Below, piece by piece: positions 26,601 to 34,910 of a stretch of DNA of 64,000 nt. Numbering within the stretch: position 1 is the stretch's first letter; each line of letters opens with the position of its first letter. The notes beneath the pieces were generated by a model. That model was not told where the DNA came from. It saw nothing but the letters and a program-made list of their open reading frames with translations, and did no database searches. Source of the DNA: Aplysia californica (taxonomy: Eukaryota > Mollusca > Gastropoda > Aplysiida > Aplysiidae); NCBI RefSeq assembly GCF_000002075.1, contig NW_004797297.1:338411-402410 (forward strand), read 5' to 3'. The translations under genes were made by a program, and so were the position numbers.

Positions 26601-29600
26601 TTTAGGTAAGAAAAGTCACAACCGACCTCAGTCAAAAGACAACCCAAGTGTCTGGTCTTATTACAATTAAAAAACAAACCCAGGGACATAAATACAGTAC
26701 AAGAGTACTGTACCATACATATCATGGGTCATATTTCGCATGTGCTTATTCAAGCTGAAAATGGGAAACCCGAGGAAGCTCTACAGACACATTATTTCCC
26801 AAATCAAATTCTAACTTGGCTAAAACTAAGCACAAATATGTACAACTGTTTAAATTTTCAAAATAGCATTGCGCTCTCGTGCTCCAAGTGTACAGTGTCT
26901 ATGAGCGCATGGAAGAGGTTCCTAATTATTAGAATGCATGGACATATTATAAGGGGGAAAATATGTAATACAGTTAAAATTGCCCAAGAGTTGCAAAATG
27001 TCAAGGAGTAAAATGGTTGTCTTAGGCAGGTGGACATTTTTTACAGTGTCATTTGCAATGTGGAAAGAAAAAAACACAAAACACAAAACACAAGAAGGAA
27101 GAGAGATGTGGTAATAGGTTAATTGTCCCTTAGAGCAGGTTCCATTGTATAGCATTCCTGCTTTGCAGACTTTCTGGAGGTTCTGGACTATAAGCCCCCC
27201 TCCTTCTTTACTCCAAGCACTTATCCAAATGCTCTTCCTTCAATATTGACCAGTTTGTATTTAAAGAAGAATTTAGCAACTCATCTCTTCCATCTTCGAG
27301 TTTAAAAATTGCTCTTTTGTCAGTCATCTGCAAAATGGGGTCATTGAAATATTAACTTGCTGTATAAATTTTAAACCAAAACAAAACTGTAAAGATCTAT
27401 GCAATCACGCCCTTCCACATGTTGGGTGTACCTGAAGGAAAGGGTCGCTGACACCAGACACATCATGCTCCGGGGAATAGCCAGCCATGATCAGATGCTT
27501 CAGGATCCTCACCAGCTGCGGTACCAACTGGAAAGCAACAAGAGACCAGGGCAAACTTTCAGATTACATTGCTGGCAGAAACTTGTGGCGGCAGGACAAT
27601 GACAGGGAATGGACATCTGCTTTATGACCCTCAAAAGTCACAAGAGTCATTTCCTACAATTATTGACGCCTACCTATATTAGTTTTGTAAAGAATCTATT
27701 ATCAATAAAGAGCAGCTTCCCATAGCAAAGTTTTAACTCTTTTAAACAACAAGAATTTTAAAAAATGATTACAAATAGCCTCAAAGGAATCTCTAAAAGT
27801 TACACTTACTAATTCTATAACAAATTTCTTGAATTTTCAAACAATAGATCATTTGAAGTAATTATTGTACACTCTAATTTTCTATTTTTTCTTGTTAAAG
27901 ATGCAGTGGGCATAAGAAATAATTGAAAGTAAAATGTCTATCTATTAGTGCTTATGAAATGATATTTTAATCTAAAGAGCTCTTGAAGCTTTAAAAACAA
28001 ATTCTCTGTAGCTGTTTCACTGAATCAAAAGAAAAAGAAAAATTATAAGTAGATCGAAAAAAGCACACAAAATTATCACTCCCAACAGGTGCATTAGTAA
28101 ACAAAATAATCAAATTCAATTTTACGTAAGGTGCAAATACAATCCTTGATACCAAACCGTTATAATAAAAGGAAAATGGTTAGGTGAGAAATATTTTCTT
28201 AAAATAAATTCAGCGGCAAATAAGGCAGTATAGATGTGGACATGTCACTATTTTTAAAAAACTCACCGTGTTCATGCATTTCATCAAAAACAGATTAATA
28301 GTATTCAGCATCTAACAGTCTTCTACCTACATCTTCCTTCTACTTTACACTTTCCATGTACAAATTTTACTCTAAGCATTATCCCCCCCCAAAAAAGAAA
28401 GAAAGAAAGAAAAGGAAAAATTTGGCCACAACATCATATGGCAGAGAAAAAAATTAAAAAACAAAACCAGAAAAAAAAAAAAAGCATTTGTAAGCACATC
28501 AGGATCCTTACATTCTCTACTTGCAGTCAGACCAGACTTTAAAGCGCATGCAACCACAATATTAGGTAACTCCATTAGGAGACTTCATGTTATTCAGTTT
28601 AGTGCCTAAACCCACAACAAATTTGTGATCTTCTGGCTGATAAAGTCAGGCTTTATTTAACACACAAAAAAGCTGCACACATCCTGTGATACAAGATAAA
28701 AAGACTACTCACTCAAACTATTTCCGACTTCAATGAAACTGAATTTCAATTTTACTACATCTAATAGATAATAATTTTGTGTCTCTCAATTCATCTAGGA
28801 ATGAAGTTATAGGTATTCCACTAGCTAATTCAAGAAAAATTCATTTTTTTAAAAAGAAAGAAATAAAAGGAGAAAAGTCACTGTGTCCGAAGACAAAATA
28901 ATGAGAAAAAAGAGAATGAAGTTGCACCTCTGAACCTCTTAGAATATGCTCAGTAATGTTTTAAAAAACGATGGGGAAAATTTTGACCAAATAAAAACAC
29001 CAAAAAAAGTGTGGAAATCCAATGTATAAATTCCCTATAAATACACAGAACACTTGTAAAAGCACTTCTACATGATTAAAAAATAATTGGTAAAACTTAC
29101 TTGTAAGCAGAATTTTATGGGGCAAAGCTAGCATCATTTCACACACATTTTTGATCAGAATGAGACAGTACTTTGGGTAGTATCCAATCAATTGCACAGA
29201 ATACCGAATTCCACAAAAGTGGTGAACTGGCTGGAAAAATGGCTTACACTACAGGAACCACGGGAGATAACTAAAATCTTTTAAAAGATTGTCACAGCAC
29301 TTTGCTAGATAAGCAGGCACAGGTGAGGCAGGTTGCCTAACGGAAGCAAAGGGTCAGGACACAACTGGCCTTGTAAACACAATTTTTTTAAAGGTATGTA
29401 CAGCTATGGATTTCACAGAAATACTATGAAAACAAGAAAGTGTACAGTGAAGTTGTCAGAAGAAACAATTTTGGGATTTAAAAAAAGAAGCACAAAGCTG
29501 ACTACAAAATCAAAATTGAAAACAGGAGTTGTCAGATTTCTTTACGTTTGCCGTCTGTGCGCTGACCTTTCTGAAGTGATGCAATGTATCAGGGCTCTTC

Positions 29601-32600
29601 TCACTCATCTCTGTGATAAGGCACACAGCCGTCAGCAACACGCCTATATAGGGGAACAAAATATAGCAGGGCGCAGTGAATATCAAACAGCTGTTGTAAA
29701 ATCGACAGTTGAAAACGGTTCCCTCACAGAAAGAATAATAGTAGTCTATGATGAATTTGCTAGGCACTTTGTCTTCAAAGCAAAGGATGCGGGCAAAATA
29801 AAATATATAGATATTTTATCGAACATAACTGTCTTTCTGATGGGATGTACCCAACACAGCCAAGTTGAATCTAACAGGCAGAGTTAACCCAGTCCCCCTC
29901 TTAAATGAGCTAAATTGTATCACTTTTTAAAAAAGGGAGTATTAGTGCAATATTTATTTCTTTTCAGTCATAATTTTGTTACTTTCTCTTAACCTTTCCA
30001 CTTGTATTCTTATACTGAAATGTAATTAAAAACATTAAAAAAAAAAAAAATGAACCAACCAGGCCAGAACTTTATCCAAGACGGAATCTCCCTGCTCCAC
30101 CCTTGATAAATCCCTCAATAATACATTTGTATTAAACCTTCACAACCTGTAAATGGACAAAGAAATTCTTCCCATCCGGAGGGTCTTAACCTGTCGTAAA
30201 CGGAAAATCCCCTTATTTGAAACAAAACTCCAAACTAAGTTTAGTTTCATCATGTCCAACTTTTAAGCCACACCAATAGGCAAGGAAGGGAACCTTGAGC
30301 AGTGCAGATAGTCGGGGCGGTGTGAGTGCGAAATCTGAGGAGTGAAATTTCACCACTGCCTGTCACTCTGCTCATACCACCGTCCGGAGAAGAAAAGTTC
30401 CTCGAATCATTACATGCTCATTTAGTCATGGTTTTCTTCCTTATAACAGCATGTTACAAATGATTAAAAGACTTGTGACTTACTTTATTTGGAACTGATT
30501 TCATGGGCTACAATTAGCAAGGCAAACAGCGAAGGTGTGGAATGGGTTGAATGTGCTTATCACATCGATGCGTCGGGGAAAGGACAGAAGCAATGAAGAT
30601 GTTCAACCGTTTTGTTTTTAACAATTAGCATGGCAAACAGTGAAAGTGTGGAATGGGTTGATTGTGCCTATCACATCGATGGGCCGGGAAAAGGGCAGAA
30701 ACAATGAAGATGTTCAACCATTTCTGTTTTTAACTGACCAAACATTATTCTTAATACAGCGCAAGCACTGTTTGGAATAGATTAGAGTACAACTGACTCA
30801 TATGGAGGGCCCTCTCCTGCCTCTACACCCCCTCAAGATGGTAAATATCTAAGACAGAATCCTTTTCTGGCTCCATTGCGATTCCGTCTTCGACCGGTTC
30901 GACTGCACATAATTGTAAACCACTTTTCAAAAGTATTCCAATACATGCAAAGCAAAAATACTATTTTTGAGGAAGTAATGTCTTCATTTTTCATCACAAC
31001 AAAGTGAAACATTCCAGCAGTTACAACAGTGAAAATCTTACCATGGTTTTTCTCATTGAGAAGAGATCTGGTTGCTGGTATGTACATCTCCATCAAGTCT
31101 GGGACTTTGCGAATGATGCCAAATGCACACAAGATGGCCTGGAAAACAACAAAGGATTAAAAGTGTTTTATCTTCTGATATGAATAAAATTATGGAGTTA
31201 CTGAGAATCTGTCGATCTATCCACCCTCCTAAAGTGACAAATCTAGTTGAGATTTAAAAATATGTAATACAAAATAAAAGTGTGACCACAACAGTCAATT
31301 ACATTGCTCACAAGATTGTATCCATCCCTTTGTTCCTGAACCCCCCAACCCATAAAAAATCTTAGAAAAGCAATGCTACTCGTCAGATTATAACACAGAA
31401 ATGGAGTGCAAAAACAAGCTGGATGACGTCTAAATAACCCCCCCCAAAAAAAAAAACCCATTTAAAAAGCAAAAGAGCAGAGACTTCAAATCAACACCAA
31501 GAAAAACACACAAAAATATGAGTAAAAGATTTTCCTTGAGATACCCGAGCACTAGAAGGAGTTGGGCAGTGAGTCAGAATCATACCTTAGTGCAAGGAAT
31601 ATATTCAAGAAATAGAAACAGCAGACAACAACAACCTCCCCCCCCCCTCCAACATTAGGAACACAAGTACTTCAGTCAAAATCAAGTGTGAACCTTCTCA
31701 CCTTCTTCTTGATGTAAGCGTTGGAGGACTTGATCATTTTCTCCACCTCACCCGCAAGATCACGGCTCATCTCAGTGGAGCAGATGGCACCCAGGGTGCA
31801 CAGGGCCAGACTCTGAATGTATTGCGTCGTATGACCAAGGTCACTGTAAACAACATAGACAGGTAGGTCAGCATGCAGGACTGAGAAATTACAACCTGAA
31901 TAATCAAAGCCAACGACCAGCAGGATCGCCAATTGCAACAATCTGATCATAGCTTTGACTGAATGTGAATAAAACCCTACATTATTTACAATTGCAACAT
32001 AGAAAGCAAGTGGATGACACTTATTGGAGTAAATTAGCATATGACTTTAAGGAAATGAGCAAAAAGATTATGACGATAGAAACAAAGAACAAAAATAAGC
32101 AGTTCCTTTACAGAATGATGCAATGCATTTATTTAAGATCTTTAAACAAACTACTTGCTAGACATTAACAGAAAAACATACTGACCAGTCAAAATGTGGC
32201 AAATGATTTCTAACTATGACAACTGTGCTGTCCATTTCATCATAATAATTTCCATGAACAGAATAATATATGGTTAACTTTCTATACATGACAAAATTAT
32301 ATCAACTTCAGACAATAGAATAATCTGAAGGCACTGTTTTAAAGTGAAATGCAATGCCTCAATGTTTATCTCCAACATAGTTTTAGTAAGAGTTTTACGG
32401 CACTTGCAACACAATAAGGTCATATAAGCGCTGAAGATTAGAGGTGTTACAAGAGAGTAACAAACACAAAAAAGAAGGAGGGGAGATAAAGACAATAGAT
32501 GTTTGATGTGAAAGAAGAAGCAAACCACACCAGAGCACCCGCCAACCACCCAATATCTCCGACATAGCATGTAAAAAAAACCTTCAAAAGTTTCATATGT

Positions 32601-34887
32601 AAAAACCAAAAACTAACATACTTTTTCAGAGAGTTTGTGATGAGGAGATGAACGTCTTGTCTTTCATCCAGAAGAAGCATAGCTCCCAAGTAACCAATTC
32701 TCTTGTCTGTGAACCTCGGTGAAGCAATCAACTTCATACACTCAAGCTGCGGACAAAAGATTACACAAATTATATTAATGAGCGTCTGTAAAAAAAAAGT
32801 AACAAATCCACGGATATTTATAACATAAAAAGGAAACAGTCAACAAAAATGCAATCTGAAATGTTCACTGAAAATAGTCACAAAAGAATCGCATTGTGGT
32901 AAAATCCCTTTTACATTCTTCAACACTAACAAACAAAAATAGGTGCATAGTAGGTCATCGGATGGCATTCTCTCAGCAAGTCTGTGTCCAGAGTAGAAGC
33001 CAAAGTTAGAATAAAGCTGGTTCTTGATTTCAGATGAGCACAGATATCTTGTATATGCCGTGGATTGACAAATGAGCTCGACCAATTCATAATTCAAGTA
33101 AACCAAGATAATGAAAAATAAGACAGATATCAAGTAACATCAAGGGAAGTAACTGTGACTGTATGAAGGCTGGTTTCTATTGTCAAACAAGTCAATTCTT
33201 TCCTCTCTGCCATTATGAAAAGTACCACATATCGATCTAAGGATAGAAGGATGGATACTATGGGTGCTTTGTTCAGTGTCAAAGTACAAGGCAGGAAAAC
33301 AGTGATACTGAGCGTTTCGACTGCAGTAACATTGTACTTAATTCAGATCACAAACATGGCAATAAACTTCCAACACTGGCCACAGCCAGAACATGCCATC
33401 TCCCCCTCTGTGTAATCCCTTCCAAATCCATTCCTTCGCTTTCAAACAACCATGCTCATACATGCACACAAACATAATTGTGCTGTATGGGGTATGAATA
33501 TTGTTTGTCTGTATGTGTTTTTGTTTGTTTTTGTAAAGTGTTTTACGGCGCTCGCAACTGCATAAGGTCATATGAGCGCGCGGGATACACGTAATATTTT
33601 CAGTTGGTAGGAAATTTGGAATTTTGCGCGGGTGACGGCCGAAGCCTACTCTTATCAATTTTAGACCACCAAGGGATCTTTAACGTGCGCAACTTGCATA
33701 CGGGCCCTCCGAGATTTTTCGCCCTTGTCCGAGAAGGCTAGGTGTAGATCTTTCCTACCAGAAGATCAGAGATGTGGCAGAAAGACAGCAGTAAGTAGGA
33801 GCCATTGAGTAGCAGTAGAAAGGCTGCAGAAAGAGTCAGGAGCCCAGAGGAGGGGGCAAAGGAGGTGAGGGGGTGGGGGCAGAAAGTGGAAATGAAAGCA
33901 GACAACAGGACATTGCTAGAGAGCAGGAAAGAAGGTGAAAGGAGGCAATTTTAGAGAAGAAAATTTTTCGGTCGCTACCCGGATTCGAACCCGGGACCTT
34001 TGAATGAGAGGCCAACACCTTAACCTCTAGGCCACGAGAGCCCCCTCTGTATGTATGTGTGTGTGATTGTTAAATTTTACTGTAAATGTAGAGCTTTTAA
34101 CCCATTCACAACACACTAGAAAATGTTTCTCACCTGGCCAAAATGAGCTGGATAGCCTAACATATGAATGTAAAGCAGCTTGGCAACATTTCGACATCTG
34201 TATGTGTTGTCTTGGTCTCGAAAAGAGTCCCTGATTGTGGCACACTCACGGTTCACCACAGCTCTTTCGTCAGCTGCTGTACGAGAGGAGCGGATCTCTC
34301 GTATTAAATCTCGAAGCCGCTTTGGAGCCGGCATACTCACCGCCTGAAACAGAAAAATTAATTACAAAATGAGCAATCTTTCCTGTATTCATTAACCATT
34401 TTAGTATCGATTCATCCTTCAGCTAGCCAGGGGCTGTATTATCTTACCCCTTTCATTAGCACTGCACAGAGGGCAGCAAGTTGATTAACAAACAACATTG
34501 TACTTATGGAGCAATTTATTGGCAATGGGTATATACAGTGTGAACAACTTCGTACAACACAGTAATATAACTTTTGTCTTAGAAAATGTTCCATTGAATT
34601 GGAATTGCATTTTTGGGTGGCTCAAGCAAAATGATATAATGGTAAAGCTGAAAACAAAAGCATGACAGACGTTTCCAAAATAAAGTCAGGCATAGCAATA
34701 ATCAATGTGAATATCATGTTTTGATGATAAGTAATAACTAAATAAATGGATTGCAAAAGAAATTTCAAAGTAGCAGATGATATTTAAAATGCACGGCAGG
34801 AAAAGTCGCGTTTCTCTACATTACTTCAGACTTCAGAATCCCAAATTCCTTGTCAAACAAAATCAAACTTACCTTTAAAACATTCAT
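11563..34887 (-). CDS. AP1G1: AP-1 complex subunit gamma-1, complete gene, 22 coding exons
   Basis: Large gamma-adaptin subunit of the AP-1 heterotetramer, which links clathrin to membrane cargo at the trans-Golgi network and endosomes. The coding exons, each bounded by AG and GT on the minus strand, sum to 2511 nt, or 836 residues plus stop. Every junction keeps phase. Animal gamma-1 adaptins are near 820 residues, so it looks complete. Visible landmarks are [20 protein letters not shown] in exon 2, [20 protein letters not shown] in exon 3, [12 protein letters not shown] in exon 7 and [12 protein letters not shown] in exon 14. Residues about 10-590 form the adaptin trunk. About 590-717 are a low-complexity hinge with DILDIL and [10 protein letters not shown], like the LLDLLG clathrin-box motifs of other gamma subunits. 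From 719 on is the gamma-ear ([24 protein letters not shown]), ending in FPAELWQ. The first ATG gives MNVLKAVSMPAP; many orthologues start at MPAP, so the in-frame ATG nine codons on is an alternative start. The introns hold several mobile elements and none breaks an exon. Confidence 0.97.
11976..12074 (-). CDS. AP1G1: AP1G1 coding exon 21 (residues 771-803), gamma-ear
   Basis: Encodes [20 protein letters not shown] and [13 protein letters not shown], typical ear strands. It is 33 whole codons between a CCGCAG acceptor and a GTAAGC donor. Confidence 0.96.
12715..12869 (-). CDS. AP1G1: AP1G1 coding exon 20 (residues 719-770), gamma-ear
   Basis: Opens the gamma-ear: [20 protein letters not shown], then [20 protein letters not shown] ending PK. 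The ear recruits accessory proteins with acidic-hydrophobic motifs. Acceptor TTTCAG, donor GTAGGC. Confidence 0.97.
13084..14782. mobile_element. 1.7-kb inverted-repeat element in AP1G1 intron 19
   Basis: Both ends read TACTCGCCCGATGTCGGGTG then ACTAGCGCCAGGCT in inverted orientation, near identical for ~35 bases and alike for longer. TA bounds it. The interior is full of CT microsatellites and a G-run at 13493-13512, with no transposase. A non-autonomous TA-target DNA element is likely. Confidence 0.85.
13631..13852 (+). repeat. (CT)n with GTCA, TTTG and GTCTGT variants
   Basis: Compound CT array inside the 1.7-kb inverted-repeat element. A related one lies at 14452-14607. Confidence 0.95.
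15464..15550 (-). CDS. AP1G1: AP1G1 coding exon 19 (residues 690-719), hinge
   Basis: Encodes [20 protein letters not shown] and TNNVMNGMS, low-complexity hinge. It is weakly conserved, so it rests on its borders (TTTCAG, GTAAGT) and the exact phase fit (1 in, 1 out) between exons 18 and 20. Confidence 0.85.
16176..16335 (-). CDS. AP1G1: AP1G1 coding exon 18 (residues 637-690), hinge
   Basis: Hinge exon: [12 protein letters not shown], a Gly run, then [15 protein letters not shown]. The two DLL-type motifs resemble the LLDLLG clathrin-binding motifs of gamma hinges. Acceptor CCACAG, donor GTATTC. Confidence 0.92.
16987..17140 (-). CDS. AP1G1: AP1G1 coding exon 17 (residues 585-636)
   Basis: Encodes [20 protein letters not shown], ending the trunk and entering the hinge ([20 protein letters not shown]). 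The acceptor is TTTCAG and the donor GTGAGT. Confidence 0.95.
17430..17610 (-). mobile_element. A1 SINE in AP1G1 intron 16
   Basis: Whole A1 from tail (AGTTTTATGGCACTTGCAAC) to head end (CACCCGCCAACTACCCAC). The flanks are AAGTATTTTT and AGGTACTTTT, a diverged target duplication. Sense to AP1G1. Confidence 0.75.
17801..17905 (-). CDS. AP1G1: AP1G1 coding exon 16 (residues 550-585)
   Basis: Encodes [20 protein letters not shown] and [15 protein letters not shown], the last helices of the trunk (human: [20 protein letters not shown]). Bounded by TTACAG and GTCAGT. Confidence 0.97.
18719..18846 (-). CDS. AP1G1: AP1G1 coding exon 15 (residues 508-550)
   Basis: Encodes [20 protein letters not shown] and [20 protein letters not shown]. 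It ends two bases into a Gln codon at GTAAGT. Confidence 0.96.
19099..19311 (-). CDS. AP1G1: AP1G1 coding exon 14 (residues 437-507)
   Basis: Longest coding exon. It encodes [40 protein letters not shown] and [20 protein letters not shown], then an acidic LEDEEPLE. The family has the same order with an EEEEPIQV-like end. Confidence 0.97.
19830..19852 (+). repeat. C-run
   Basis: About 23 C in an AP1G1 intron. Confidence 0.9.
19930..19984 (-). CDS. AP1G1: AP1G1 coding exon 13 (residues 418-436)
   Basis: Encodes [19 protein letters not shown], matching the family's KYAPSKRWHIDTIMRVLTT. Acceptor TCCTAG, donor GTAAGT. Confidence 0.96.
20191..20357 (-). mobile_element. A1 SINE in AP1G1 intron 12
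   Basis: Diverged copy: TTTTCCTGCACTTGCAACAC, GTTGTCACTAAAAAGTAACA, then GACCACACCAGAGCACCC. Sense to AP1G1. Confidence 0.65.
20785..20925 (-). CDS. AP1G1: AP1G1 coding exon 12 (residues 371-418)
   Basis: Encodes [20 protein letters not shown] and [20 protein letters not shown]. It is bounded by TTGTAG and GTAAG, and the last Lys codon is split with exon 13. Confidence 0.96.
21042..22403. mobile_element. hAT-like non-autonomous element in AP1G1 intron 11
   Basis: Ends AGACCTGCC and GGCAGGTCT are inverted. The flanks carry TTGATAT (21035-21041 and 22404-22410), in line with the ~8-bp hAT duplication. AAAATCGGGAT motifs lie near both ends. A second element sits inside. Confidence 0.75.
21421..22075 (-). 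mobile_element. PIF/Harbinger-like element nested in the hAT-like one
   Basis: Ends are ~48-bp inverted repeats, about three-quarters identical, with the core TTCGGATGAGCGACAGTCGT. Between them, minus-strand 21741-21529 encodes [20 protein letters not shown] and [20 protein letters not shown], like the start of PIF/HARBI1 transposases (LAVTLRFLATGDSY...). The catalytic part is missing. Confidence 0.75.
22903..23016 (-). CDS. AP1G1: AP1G1 coding exon 11 (residues 333-371)
   Basis: Encodes [20 protein letters not shown] and [18 protein letters not shown]. Its acceptor CCCCAG and GTAGTG donor border an intron that carries a hAT-like element. Confidence 0.96.
23745..23800 (-). CDS. AP1G1: AP1G1 coding exon 10 (residues 315-333)
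   Basis: Encodes [19 protein letters not shown]. The final Arg codon is split with exon 11. The donor is GTTGGT, weaker than its neighbours, but the reading frame and protein match require it. Confidence 0.95.
24120..24610. other. GC-richer block in AP1G1 intron 9, unexplained
   Basis: Rises in GC and CpG against AT-rich flanks, with three TTCCGTAA motifs at 24529-24580 and an AGCATGCGTGATGC near-palindrome at 24352. It looks like an old repeat, but no ends were found. Confidence 0.35.
24960..25058 (-). CDS. AP1G1: AP1G1 coding exon 9 (residues 282-314)
   Basis: Encodes [20 protein letters not shown] then [13 protein letters not shown], close to VATNTETSKNVGNAILYE of other gamma adaptins. 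The acceptor is CAACAG and the donor GTGAGA. Confidence 0.97.
25971..26370 (-). mobile_element. A2 SINE, 400 bp, in AP1G1 intron 8
   Basis: Perfect target duplication AAAAACACAG at 25961-25970 and 26371-26380. It shares the A-family tail (AGGTTTTACGGCGCTGGCC) but has a different body: AGCGCCAAGGGGTGGATG, then AAGGCACCCCGGAAATA. Sense to AP1G1. Confidence 0.85.
26466..26546 (-). CDS. AP1G1: AP1G1 coding exon 8 (residues 255-281)
   Basis: Encodes [20 protein letters not shown] then MNDILAQ. The acceptor is CTTCAG and the donor GTATGT. A 400-bp SINE inserted 95 bases past the donor. Confidence 0.97.
27432..27527 (-). CDS. AP1G1: AP1G1 coding exon 7 (residues 223-254)
   Basis: Encodes [20 protein letters not shown] then [12 protein letters not shown], a diagnostic AP-1 gamma segment. 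It is 32 whole codons with a TTCCAG acceptor and a GTACAC donor. Confidence 0.97.
29567..29643 (-). CDS. AP1G1: AP1G1 coding exon 6 (residues 197-222)
   Basis: Encodes [20 protein letters not shown] then LHHFRK, matching the family segment ending HFRK. Acceptor ATATAG, donor GTCAGC. A 184-codon open frame on the other strand over this exon has no support. Confidence 0.95.
30510..30732. repeat. Tandem duplication, two 111-bp units
   Basis: Units start ACAATTAGCAAGGCAAACAG and ACAATTAGCATGGCAAACAG and both run to AATGAAGATGTTCAACC. About 90% alike by eye. Inside AP1G1 intron 5. Confidence 0.85.
31042..31138 (-). CDS. AP1G1: AP1G1 coding exon 5 (residues 165-197)
   Basis: Encodes [20 protein letters not shown] and LLNEKNHG. 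The donor GTAAG follows the first base of a Gly codon. Confidence 0.96.
31702..31843 (-). CDS. AP1G1: AP1G1 coding exon 4 (residues 117-164)
   Basis: Encodes [20 protein letters not shown] and [20 protein letters not shown], an adaptin helical-repeat segment. It completes the Asn codon split with exon 3 and ends KKK before GTGAG. Confidence 0.97.
32381..32554 (-). mobile_element. A1 SINE, full length, in AP1G1 intron 3
   Basis: 174 bp, the same length as the copy at 3705. Flanked by ATCTCC(A/G)ACATAG at 32368-32380 and 32555-32567. Sense to AP1G1 and 67 bases past the exon 3 donor. Confidence 0.88.
32622..32746 (-). CDS. AP1G1: AP1G1 coding exon 3 (residues 76-117)
   Basis: Encodes [20 protein letters not shown] and [19 protein letters not shown]. 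It ends two bases into an Asn codon at a GTATG donor. A SINE lies 67 bases past the donor. Confidence 0.97.
33517..34045 (-). mobile_element. tRNA-headed SINE (type A3, 529 bp) in AP1G1 intron 2
   Basis: The minus-strand head at 34045-33970 has an A box (TGGCCTAGAGG) and a perfect B box (GGTTCGAATCC), like a tRNA but without a sound acceptor stem. The body leads to the shared tail ATGCAGTTGCGAGCGCCGTA. Target duplication TCTGTATGT at 33508-33516 and 34046-34054. Its end lies 88 bases past the exon 2 donor, sense to AP1G1. Confidence 0.88.
34134..34343 (-). CDS. AP1G1: AP1G1 coding exon 2 (residues 6-75)
   Basis: Start of the adaptin N-terminal domain: [20 protein letters not shown] and [20 protein letters not shown]. 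It is the most conserved part of the family. Acceptor TTTCAG, donor GTGAGA, 70 full codons. Confidence 0.97.
34873..34887 (-). CDS. AP1G1: AP1G1 coding exon 1 (residues 1-5)
   Basis: Encodes MNVLK and is followed by a strong GTAAGT donor. Joined to exon 2 it reads MNVLKAVSMPAP in frame. Being only 15 nt, it rests on the donor, the frame match and its position. The next in-frame ATG (MPAP) lies in exon 2, so this exon could be partly or wholly 5' leader. Confidence 0.7.
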
Positions 34888-34910
34888 GATGTGGCAGGGG
34901 TGCGTTGCAT
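34884..34910 (-). promoter_or_regulatory. Possible uORF of 8 codons overlapping the AP1G1 start
   Basis: An ATG at 34910 opens a reading frame MQRTPATS. Its TGA stop shares two bases with the AP1G1 ATG (ATGA). If the leader includes this ATG, it could lower initiation at MNVLK or favour re-initiation or the downstream MPAP start. The transcription start is not known. Confidence 0.35.

Noticed and set aside
29333-29887. 184-codon open frame on the plus strand
   Set aside because: It overlaps AP1G1 exon 6 on the other strand, shows no known domain, and its length is explained by chance in AT-rich DNA.
33970-34043. Possible true tRNA gene with a perfect B box
   Set aside because: The acceptor stem does not pair well and the sequence continues into a 529-bp SINE flanked by a target duplication, so it is a SINE head.
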